From Chrysochromulina tobinii (Eukaryota > Haptophyta > Prymnesiales > Chrysochromulinaceae), in the NCBI GenBank assembly GCA_001275005.1, contig JWZX01000656.1:1-11868 (forward strand): 11,868 nt of DNA, given 5' to 3'. Below are positions 1-7,600 of the stretch, piece by piece (position 1 is the stretch's first letter; each line of letters starts with the position of its first letter). The notes under the pieces were generated by a model that saw only the letters and a list, made by a program, of their open reading frames with translations, was not told the DNA's origin and ran no database searches. Position numbers and translations under genes: made by a program.

Positions 1-687
1 GCCACGCTCACGCCCATCGTGCAAACAAGACTGGAGCACGAGGTTGAAGAGGTGGGTGGCAGCACTCAGGGCACCAAGCGAAATGAGGGGCACCAACCGG
101 GCCCATGCACGGGGCTGGATCATAAACCAGGCCAGAAGCGTAAACATGACGCCCACATCATATACGCGGTGTGGGTGCATAGCCAGGTACACGGTGATCT
201 CGAGGAGGACGCGCCGGCATGCCGCCAAGCTGGGATCTTGGACAGGCTGGCCTGCACGCTCGAACCAGTGGAGCGTGGCGGCAAGGCCGTGGCCGCAGCT
301 CGAAGACGTAAGTACCACGGCGGCTTCAGCGGGCGAATGTGGCCCAGCGGCGAAGTGGCGCTGACGAGGAAGCCAGCCCGACACGCCGTCGAGCCGGCAG
401 CGATAGTCCGGCATCGCATGGTGCGGCGGAAATCCTCGCGAGGCAAACATGCCGCATTGGGGGTCAACAAAGCCGAGCGAAAAGGAAGACTGGGTCTCCT
501 CCGCATTAGGGGTCGACAAATTCCACAGATCCGCACAGCGGGGCGGGGGGAAAACCACATCTTCACTGGAGACGGGGGTGATAGTGGCGAAAACGTCAAC
601 AGGCGCCGCCGAAGAATTCCCGGAAGGGAAGCCATATCTCGTGAACGCAGGGTCAAACGAGGCGAGAAAGAGAATGAGAGACACCAT
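1..687 (-). CDS. N-terminal part of an unrecognised secretory or membrane protein (runs off left edge)
   Basis: On the minus strand the frame is open from an ATG at 687 to base 1 (229 codons, no stop), so the C-terminus lies outside the window. The ATG has a strong Kozak context (gccATGg). The product begins with a hydrophobic signal-peptide-like stretch (about residues 1-15, MVSLILFLASFDPAF). A Ser/Pro/Cys-containing region follows, with two N-glycosylation sequons (NSS at 24, NLS at 56) and cysteines at 51, 78, 97, 131 and 157. Two hydrophobic segments at about 177-191 and 198-220 look like membrane helices. I do not recognise the family. The plus strand is also open over most of this region, but its product is basic and lacks organised hydrophobic segments, so I take it as the antisense shadow. 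The gene is divergent from the hydrolase at 1403 and shares its intergenic region. Confidence 0.62.
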   Translation of the reverse strand, partial: MVSLILFLASFDPAFTRYGFPSGNSSAAPVDVFATITPVSSEDVVFPPPRCADLWNLSTPNAEETQSSFSLGFVDPQCGMFASRGFPPHHAMPDYRCRLDGVSGWLPRQRHFAAGPHSPAEAAVVLTSSSCGHGLAATLHWFERAGQPVQDPSLAACRRVLLEITVYLAMHPHRVYDVGVMFTLLAWFMIQPRAWARLVPLISLGALSAATHLFNLVLQSCLHDGRERG

Positions 688-957
688 GGCTCCACTCAAC
701 AACAAAACACAAACATCCACGTATCCACTAATTCCCCACAGGGAATTCCCCACAGTGGTTACTGACTAAACCTGACTAAACTAACAGGTACTTCCGTATA
801 AGGGACGATTTGGCGCACTGAGCATGCACATGCCCCGTGATAAAGACAACTCGGACCAGCCAGTAGAACCAGTACTGTACAAAGCGGACATACGTGGATA
901 TCATCAGGCACTTTCCCTTTCAGACAACACACATCTCGCCTTCGCGTGCTCATATGC

Positions 958-976
958 ATGCATGCTAAGCATGCAT
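958..976. repeat. Inverted repeat, 9-bp arms around 1 nt
   Basis: ATGCATGCT-A-AGCATGCAT is a perfect 9-bp inverted repeat around a single A. It lies in the divergent intergenic region and could be a dimeric protein-binding site or a cruciform-prone sequence. Confidence 0.8.
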
Positions 977-1034
977 CCTTGAGACGTGCATATTTGTAGA
1001 GACTCTGTGCATATCTTCAGTACTGTACCTGAGC

Positions 1035-1055
1035 GTAGCGCTACATGTACATGTA
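1035..1055. repeat. Overlapping perfect palindromes GTAGCGCTAC and TACATGTACATGTA
   Basis: GTAGCGCTAC (1035-1044) is a 10-bp perfect palindrome. It overlaps the 14-bp perfect palindrome TACATGTACATGTA (1042-1055). Both lie between the divergent gene starts; function is unknown. Confidence 0.8.
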
Positions 1056-1252
1056 TCGGGACCCAGTTCGGGACCCAATTATGCGACTCGCGTCTCTGAC
1101 TGACTCCAGTACTAAGCCAGTACGACACGTCTCACGTGCGTGTTATAGTGCTACACCTACACGCACACTAAACGCACACAGAACACGCCCCCCCAATATC
1201 AATGCCCTATATTCCCCGTCGGCGCGCGAGTAGAACGGAGCTATATCCTCGT

Positions 1253-1277
1253 TGTACAATTGTACACTACAATTGTA
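1253..1277. repeat. 14-bp palindrome followed by a second TACAATTGTA palindrome
   Basis: TGTACAATTGTACA (1253-1266) is a perfect 14-bp palindrome. The core TACAATTGTA recurs at 1268-1277, 13 bp after its first occurrence at 1255-1264. Paired palindromic cores about 130-150 bp upstream of the hydrolase ATG resemble a tandem binding site for a dimeric regulator; that role is inferred. Confidence 0.8.
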
Positions 1278-1341
1278 TCCGTGCGTGAGGGTCCGAACTC
1301 AACCCGTTTTGGGTCGGCCAGGTCGGCCTCAAAACCCGGGC

Positions 1342-1355
1342 AGTCAAATTTGACT
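1342..1355. repeat. 14-bp perfect palindrome AGTCAAATTTGACT
   Basis: AGTCAAATTTGACT is a perfect palindrome 47 bp upstream of the hydrolase ATG. It contains two inverted TTGAC cores. TTGAC is the core of plant WRKY W-boxes, but applying that meaning here is speculative. Confidence 0.8.
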
Positions 1356-1402
1356 TCTTGGAAATCCGTCCAACGTATAGTGACGCTCACCACCCTTAGT
1401 CC

Positions 1403-2845
1403 ATGAACTGCACGCGGCCGCTTGGAGGCTCGCTGCGCTCATTCGCTAATCTCATCTATACCTATCTGCCTGAGTTGCTCTGGTGGCTTGGCGGCCCCGC
1501 CGCATGGGCATTGCAAGCGTATCGGCTCATGCTCTTTGTGGTGCTCCTTTTGCCGGGCTTCTTGCCGCACGCGTTTCGCTACTTTTTCACCTCTCCGCAC
1601 GTGTGGGCCTCCTCGTACGGCGATTCGGTGCGGCACCGGCTCGATGTGTACGTGCCGCTGGGTCCCAACGGTGAGCCGCTCGCCACCAAGGAGGGTGCCG
1701 CCGTGCCGATCGTGGTCTTCGTGACAGGTGGCGCGTGGATTATTGGCTACCGGATGTGGGGCTTCTTGCTCGGGTTCGCGCTGCAAAAGCACGGCGTGAT
1801 CTGCATCTGCGTGGACTACCGCAACTTCCCGCAGGCGCGCATCCCGCAGATGATCGACGACGTCTCAGACGCCCTTGATTGGGTCTACGAGCACGCCTCT
1901 ACCCTCGGCGGCAGCCCCGACGACATCACCCTCGTCGGCCAGAGCGCGGGGGCGCACTTGAGCGCGATGGTCTTGCTGCGAATCATGCGCCAGCGCAAGG
2001 ACGCCACCTCGCGCCCACCTCTCCGCCGCTTCGTCGGCATCTCAGGCCCGTATGACATGCCCAAAATCAAGCCGTCGCTCTCAAAGCGTGGGCTGCACCC
2101 TGGGCTCATCGACGCGCTGGCGTGCGGCCGGCTTGCGGAGGTGTCGCCGTCGCTGCTGCTGCCCGTCTCGGCGACGCGCCGACCAACACCTTCGTCCATC
2201 GTCGGCGACGTGGAGCACGGCGAAAAGGCGCCCACCGCCGTGGCATTCGCGCCCACCGCCGCCACCGACTTCGCGCCCACAGCCGCCACCGACTTCGCGC
2301 CCACCGCCGCCACCGCCTCCGCGCCCGCCGCCGCCACCGCCACCGTGCCCGCCAGCGCTGACGACGTGGACGGAAGTCGCTCTCGCCGTCGGCGCGCCTC
2401 ATCGGACGGCGCGAGCTCGCCTGCCGGCGCGGACGGAGCTCGGACTCGCCATCGGCGCGCCTCATCGGACGCCTCGATGGCGCTGCTGCGGACGCTCGGG
2501 GCCGCGGCGGACGCGTCTAGTTGGAAAGCCGACTGGCCGCCAATCGTCCTCTTGCACGGTACAGCCGACCAGACGGTGCCGTGGGAGCAGAGTCACGACT
2601 TTGCCATGCGGCTGCGCGCGTGTGGCGCCTACTCCGTGACCGAGCGCTACTACGAGAACAAGTCGCACACCGATCCGATCGTCGAAGATCCTCTGTGCGG
2701 CGGCGACGTACTCCTCGCAGACCTGCTCGACATGGTGCTCGGGCCGGCGGATCGGACGGCGGAGCTCAAGGCCGGGCTGTGGCCCTCTATGCTGCCCGCG
2801 CCCCGCTGGCTGTTCCCGCTCGCCAAGAGGATCAACCCTTTCTGA
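1403..2845 (+). CDS. ICME: Isoprenylcysteine alpha-carbonyl methylesterase-like alpha/beta hydrolase
   Basis: The 480-residue product matches plant isoprenylcysteine methylesterase (ICME), which removes the methyl ester from prenylated protein C-termini at ER/Golgi membranes. Two N-terminal hydrophobic segments (about 15-35 and 40-60) precede the hydrolase fold. The oxyanion motif is TGGAW (108-112), followed by VDYRNFPQ (137-144). The nucleophile is S181 in GQSAG, and the inferred acid and base are D389 (HGTADQTVPW) and H422 (KSHTDPIVEDPL). The C-terminus AKRINPF resembles the plant ICME ending. An insert at about 276-365, before the acid, is absent from my recollection of the plant enzyme. 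It holds four 8-residue units related to FAPTAATD and a duplicated RRASSD segment. The ATG is in a weak context (agtccATGa) and no intron is needed. A more general membrane carboxylesterase remains possible. Confidence 0.88.
   Translation: MNCTRPLGGSLRSFANLIYTYLPELLWWLGGPAAWALQAYRLMLFVVLLLPGFLPHAFRYFFTSPHVWASSYGDSVRHRLDVYVPLGPNGEPLATKEGAAVPIVVFVTGGAWIIGYRMWGFLLGFALQKHGVICICVDYRNFPQARIPQMIDDVSDALDWVYEHASTLGGSPDDITLVGQSAGAHLSAMVLLRIMRQRKDATSRPPLRRFVGISGPYDMPKIKPSLSKRGLHPGLIDALACGRLAEVSPSLLLPVSATRRPTPSSIVGDVEHGEKAPTAVAFAPTAATDFAPTAATDFAPTAATASAPAAATATVPASADDVDGSRSRRRRASSDGASSPAGADGARTRHRRASSDASMALLRTLGAAADASSWKADWPPIVLLHGTADQTVPWEQSHDFAMRLRACGAYSVTERYYENKSHTDPIVEDPLCGGDVLLADLLDMVLGPADRTAELKAGLWPSMLPAPRWLFPLAKRINPF
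2246..2341 (+). repeat. Four 24-bp coding repeats (FAPTAATD-like)
   Basis: Four 24-bp units start at 2246, 2270, 2294 and 2318. The first two encode FAPTAATD; the third and fourth are diverged (FAPTAATA, SAPAAATA). They are in frame, so length changes preserve the hydrolase, and they form the first half of its low-complexity insert. Confidence 0.85.
2389..2471 (+). repeat. 63-bp-spaced coding duplication carrying RRASSD
   Basis: An identical 20-bp string (TCGGCGCGCCTCATCGGACG) occurs at 2389-2408 and 2452-2471. The 63-bp spacing equals 21 codons, so the frame is kept. Each copy encodes a basic stretch ending RRASSD, which matches the R-R-x-S pattern preferred by protein kinase A-type kinases. 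A regulatory role is inferred. Confidence 0.75.
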
Positions 2846-3286
2846 GGGCGCGCTGCGGATGCTGGCCTACGCAGTATTTATCTGGGCATCTAGCATGTTC
2901 AACTACACCCGAGGTAGCGGGGGAGCGGCCGACGGGAGGCGGGGTCAAGGGGAAGGGCCTCCGGTACTTCGCACTTGTATACATGCGTTGTATGGGCAGG
3001 CATCTACGCATTTGCCAGTAATATTAACGCATGGTTGAACACGAGAACGTGAATAAGCTGTGAAAAGCGAGAATTACACTCTCTTCTGACTTGTACTTGT
3101 TCTCGTGGCACGACCTGGGGCCCTGGGGGCGTCTATGTATGGCAGGGCATCCAATTGCCAATGCGGCTGGGGCTGCGACCCTGCGGCATGGACCCTGGTC
3201 GCTGCACGCTGGTGCGTGGCCTCTGGGCCCTCGCTGTGGCACCCCTCGCCCCTGGCCAGGCGGGTACATGCTTAAGACTACCGTAA
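2846..3286. other. Spacer between hydrolase and SbmA-like gene; no gene seen
   Basis: These 441 bp must hold the 3' end of the hydrolase transcript and the promoter of the transporter gene. Short open frames exist on both strands but are Pro/Gly/Arg-rich translations of GC-rich sequence with no recognisable domain. An ATG at 3268-3270 (MLKTT, then a stop at 3284) could be a short upstream exon of the next gene: GT at 3283 and AG at 3417-3418 would join in phase 0. I cannot support that further. Confidence 0.5.
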
Positions 3287-3418
3287 CTGAGAAGGAAAAA
3301 CCAAACTTTGGGAGGCAAGAAACCATCTTTGGCATTAGTCCTCACATCTGTCCTTCTATGGGGCGGCGGCGTGGCGCGCTCTCACCACCTCTTAGTCCTC
3401 CTCGTCTGCGAGAGCCAG

Positions 3419-4489
3419 ATGTATCACCAATACTTCTGCTCTTCTGCATGGGTCGTCTCGGCTTACGGCCTCGGTGGGCTCATCCTCACCCTCTGGATAG
3501 TGAATGCTTACCTCAACGTGCAGCTCAACGCGTGGACAGCACGCTTCTACGACCTCATGCAGAACGCGACGAAGATGGAGCCGGGCGTGGTCACATTCGA
3601 TGATGCGCAGCCGCTCTTTGTCGAATGGGCCGTCATGAGCGGCATCAACGTGTGTAGTAAGCCGATCATCAACTGGCTAACACGGCACTGGGCCTTCTAC
3701 TGGCGCGAGGCGCTGACCGCCGACCTCCTGTTCCGATGGAGAAGCAAGGCGGGAAGCGAGAGTGCGCGCCGCATCGAGGGCGCGAGCCAGCGCGTGCAGG
3801 ATGACTGCTACCAGCTCTCCAGGTTCCTATGCGATCTCGGACAGGGGATCCTCGCCGCCTTTTTGGAGCTGATCACCTTCTGCCCGGTGCTCTGGTCGCT
3901 CTCATCGGGGATCGAGGGGCTGCCCAACGGGCTGCTCATGTGGGCGGCCCTCGGCGGCTTCGTCCTCGGGTACGCTGTCTCCATCCTCGTGGGCTGGCGT
4001 CTAGTGAGCCTCGAGTACAACAACCAGGCCGCCGAGGCCGCTTTCCGCAAAGAGCTTGTGTACGCCGAGGATGAGGTTCAGGGGCACGGCGAGCTGTCCG
4101 TCAGCCATGGGCTCTTCCGTGCGCTGCGCCGTGTCTACTACACGCTGTTCGCGCATCTCCTCTATTTCGAGACGTGGAGCGCCCTCTTCCTCAAGGCGAT
4201 GTCTCTCATCCCATTGGTAGTGCTCGCACCGCACGTGTACAATCGGAGCATCACACTCGGCACGTACATGCAGGCTGTGGGCGCGTTCAACAGCGTGACC
4301 GAGGGCATGTCCCAGCCCCTCAGCCGGTGGGTCGACTTCAACATCATGCTCTCGGTCGTCCGCCGCCTGCGAGAGTTTGAGAGCGCGTTGCCGCCACGTG
4401 AGGTGCTCAAAACCTATGATGAGAGCAGTCGGCTGATAGGCTCCGGCCCCGAGCCGGAGCTTCATGGAATGAGGACTATAGAGGAATAA
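3419..4489 (+). CDS. SbmA/BacA-family (SbmA-like peptide) transporter, 5' end uncertain
   Basis: From the first in-frame ATG (3419) the product is 356 residues. It closely follows bacterial SbmA/BacA, the inner-membrane importer of peptides and other bulky compounds that lacks an ATPase domain and is proton-driven in SbmA. Family signatures are NAWTARFYDLMQ (37-48), RIEGASQRVQDD (118-129; E. coli has RHIEGAAQRVQED), FRKELVYAEDE (209-219) and VVRRLREFE near the C-terminus. About six hydrophobic segments remain. There is no Walker A or ABC signature, so it is not a BclA-type fusion. E. coli SbmA is 406 residues. The frame stays open upstream to 3287 without an ATG and encodes a hydrophobic stretch (SLALVLTSVLLWGGG) resembling the missing first helix, so an upstream exon or non-ATG start is possible. 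Membrane location and substrate are not shown by sequence. Confidence 0.87.
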   Translation: MYHQYFCSSAWVVSAYGLGGLILTLWIVNAYLNVQLNAWTARFYDLMQNATKMEPGVVTFDDAQPLFVEWAVMSGINVCSKPIINWLTRHWAFYWREALTADLLFRWRSKAGSESARRIEGASQRVQDDCYQLSRFLCDLGQGILAAFLELITFCPVLWSLSSGIEGLPNGLLMWAALGGFVLGYAVSILVGWRLVSLEYNNQAAEAAFRKELVYAEDEVQGHGELSVSHGLFRALRRVYYTLFAHLLYFETWSALFLKAMSLIPLVVLAPHVYNRSITLGTYMQAVGAFNSVTEGMSQPLSRWVDFNIMLSVVRRLREFESALPPREVLKTYDESSRLIGSGPEPELHGMRTIEE

Positions 4490-4626
4490 ACTACTAATGA
4501 ACTGAGTAAGTGGTTAGATGAGGTGATGTGAAATGCCTTTCTTTCACACCGGTTGATCGCGTCTGTCGTGTTAACGTTCACACCGGCAGTCCCAGACCAC
4601 AGACTGACAAACGGACTGACAGCGTC
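4490..4626. other. 137-bp spacer between transporter and ankyrin gene
   Basis: This very short same-strand spacer has to carry both transcript ending and initiation, unless the two frames share a transcript. It holds the repeated decamer TTCACACCGG (near 4544 and 4576), CTGACARM-type repeats near 4605-4623, and several short upstream ATGs (near 4518, 4525 and 4533). No clear promoter or polyadenylation element could be assigned. Confidence 0.5.
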
Positions 4627-7600
4627 ATGGACTCGTGGTGCGACCCGCGCGTCGCGGCCGCCGAGCGGCTGCACGAGGAACTGTACGGAGCCTTCTCCCG
4701 CCGAGCCGTGCGCACCGAGCCATCTGCGCCGCTGACGATCGATCTCACCCGTCTGTTGGGCGTGCTCCGTGACCTGAAGCGCATGCACCCCGCTTGCGAG
4801 CTGGAGACCGAAATGTACCTGCGCCGTGAGCTCGCGGGCGAGAGCGAGGACGTTGCGCTCAGCTTTGGCCGCGTCGAGACTCTCTTCAACGCCGTCGTGC
4901 GCTTCCAGACCGCTGAGGGCTTGAGCACTGCAGAGCGTCGCTCCAGATTTCCTAAGGCCAACTACGTTGACGAGGAGGGCAGTACCGCGTTGCTTCGAGC
5001 CGTCGAAGCCGCGGACCTGCCGCTCGTGGAGGCACTCCTCAACCTCGGTGCCGACGCCAACCTGCCCGCGAGCGGGCGCACGCCGCTCTACATCGCGTGC
5101 GAGCGTGGGCGCGCAGAGCTCGTGGGCGCGCTCATGCGAGCCGGCGCCGACGCGCACCGGCTGATCGACCAGATGGGTGCGACACCGCTGTACATCTGCT
5201 GCCACCGCGGGCATGTGAGCTGTGTGGACGAGCTGTTGCTCTTCGGTGCCGACGCCAACCGTCGGCTGCGCGATGGCTCGACTGTGCTGCATGTGGCCAT
5301 CAAGGCCAACCACGCCGAGGTGGTGTCGCTGCTCCTCAGTGCGGGTGCGGACCCGAATTTGCACACGAGCAAGGGCGTGGCACCTCTGCTCCGGGCGTGC
5401 GCGACGGGCGCCTCGGCGACCATCGTGCGGGCCCTCCTTGGAGCGCACGCCGACGCCGATGACCACGATCCGCAAGGCGTGACCCCGCTGCATGAGGCGG
5501 CGGCGCGAGGCGACCAACCGGTGGTCGAGCTGCTCCTGAGTGCGAACGCGCAGGTCGATGCGCGCGACTACGGAGGCGCGAACACCGCGCTGCTGCGTGC
5601 CGTTGGCGCGGGCCGCTTCGGCGCCGCGCGCGCCCTCCTCACTGCCCGTGCCGACGTGGCAATGGCCAATGCGGGAGGAGTGACGCCGCTCCGCCTAGCG
5701 AGGTCACTCGAGGCTCGCCAGCCTCCGTCGACTGGCGCGGCGGCGGCGGCGGCGGCGCTGGTGGAGCTCCTGATGGACTTCGGCGCGCCATATGACGTGC
5801 GCACTCGCTCGGGACGTACGCCCCTCTATCTCGCGGCGCAGCTCGGAGATTGTGACGAGATCCGCTGGTTGCTCGCTCGTGGCGCCGCAGTGGACCGACG
5901 TTGCGACGATGGCGCGACGCCGCTGCAGGTCGCATGCCAGCAAGCTCACGTGGGCGCTGCGGCGCTCCTGCTTGCACATGGTGCGTGTCCGCGGCGCCTC
6001 GCCAAGGTCATGGATGACGGCCGCCATCATCGAGGCGGCGACGACGACGACGACGACGACGTGGAGGAAGTCCACCTGCTCGCCTCGGTGCCGCCAGTCC
6101 ACCTGGCATGCCTCTGCCAATCGCCCGACGCCGCCGCCGAGCTGCTGACCTGCCTGCTGGCCGCCCGTGCCGACCCCGACGAGAAGGATGCGCAAGACTA
6201 CACGCCACTAAGGCTGCTCGCCTGCCGGGGCAACGACGCCGTTGGCGCAGCCGAGCTTGCGGCGATGCTACTGGCGGCTGGCGCGCAGCCAGAACTGGCG
6301 GACGGCCGTGGGCGCACCGCGGCATGGCTTGCGGCACAGCACAACGAGGGCGCCATGCTCCGTACGCTCCTCGAGGCTGGCCGTGCGCACCCGAGCGTGC
6401 CCGACTGCACAGGTACGACGCCACTCTGGTCGGCCGCGGCGCGAGGCAGCCTTGAGATTGCAATCTCCCTTCTCTCCTTTGGCGCGCGGGCGGACGAGAC
6501 CGACGGGCACGGTAGCCCAGCCATCTGCGCCGCGAGCCAGCAGGGCGAGGTGGCCCTTGTGAAGCGGCTGCTCGAGCATGGCGCGTCGGCAAACTCGTCC
6601 GACGCGAGCGGCAACACGTGCGTGCTACTCGCGGCGCAGCAAGGGCACCTGCCCACAGTGCGCATTCTGCTGCTCGCGCGAGCATCGCCCAGCGTGGCCA
6701 ACGACGCGGGCTTGACACCCCTGCAGGCTGCCCTGGATAACCGTTACCCGGCTGTGCGGGCTCTCTTGCAGGAGGCTGGCGCCGATCCTAGCAGGCTGCA
6801 GCAGTCGAAGCGGCGAGAGTCGCTCGAGACGCCGCTCTTCACCGTCCAGTACACGCCCACGCCGCTGCCGGCGCCGGTGGCACTCTTCATGCCCCCTGAT
6901 CCGGACGGGCGTGCAGCCGCGCAGCTGCTCGCCACGCATCCTCTGGCCGACGATTCGCATTCACAGGCGCATTCACAGGGGTACGTGGCGCAGAGGGTGT
7001 GGACGCCCACTCCTCCCATCTCGTGGATCGAACGCTGGGCCACCGAGGACGAAAAGGCGCTGACGACGCTGCCGGCGCCGCGCGGCGAGGGCGAGGGCGG
7101 GGGCGGGGGCGGGGGCGAGGGCAGGGGCGAGGGTGGCTACGAAGATGACTTCGAGGGCGCCCCATCCGCTGAGGGTGGCGAGGCGCTACCAGCGATCTGC
7201 GCTCAGCCTGCGCACGTGGCGGCGGAGGCTACTGGGCTCGATGATGGCGACACCACCGCGAGCACCGGTACGGCGCTCGGTGGCTCAGCGTCAGCCGAAG
7301 CTCCTCTCGTGGATCGGATGGCAGCGGACATGCCCGACGAGAACATCTACACCGGCCAGCTCGGCGAGCCCCACATGCTGCCGAAACCCGCCAAGCCGGC
7401 AGCCTTTTCAGCCGTAGCGCCGTCCGCAGCCACGAACGCTGCGACGAGCGCTGCCACGAACGCTGCGACGAGCGCTGCGACTGATCGTAAGGCGGCGCTC
7501 GCCGCGCGCCGCGCCCAGCTCGAGCTCGAGCGTGCAGCACTAGCGACGCGCCGCCAAGCCACGGCTTTGCTTGCGATCGTCAAGCTGCAAGCCAAACTTC

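Larger units (their letters stand above)
688..1402. promoter_or_regulatory. Divergent intergenic (probably bidirectional promoter) region rich in palindromes
   Basis: This 715-bp non-coding stretch separates two divergent ATGs (687 minus, 1403 plus), so it must contain both promoters. It is less GC-rich than the flanking genes. It holds several short perfect palindromes, listed separately, and small direct repeats: CAGTACTGTAC at 870-880 and 1018-1028, CTGACTAAA twice near 762-778, and GGGACCCA twice near 1058-1077. TATA-like strings (ctatat) occur near 1207 and 1240, but I cannot assign a transcription start. Short open frames here have no convincing protein character. Confidence 0.55.

Noticed and set aside
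303-318. Splice-donor-like GTAAGT on the plus strand
   Set aside because: It lies on the strand opposite the preferred gene, with no matching exon structure.
19-765. 248-codon plus-strand open frame
   Set aside because: It is antisense to the better-supported minus-strand gene. Its product is highly basic and low in hydrophobic residues, with no domain.
3024-3603. Small open frames on both strands before the SbmA-like gene
   Set aside because: They are Gly/Pro/Arg-rich with no domain, and they overlap the transporter in other frames.
4528-4626. Earlier in-frame GTG start for the ankyrin protein
   Set aside because: A GTG start is not expected in a eukaryotic nuclear gene. The ATG at 4627 has a good Kozak context.
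4462-5517. 351-codon minus-strand open frame opposite the ankyrin gene
   Set aside because: It lies opposite well-defined ankyrin repeats. Its product is His/Arg/Val-rich, typical of the complement of GC-rich ankyrin coding sequence.
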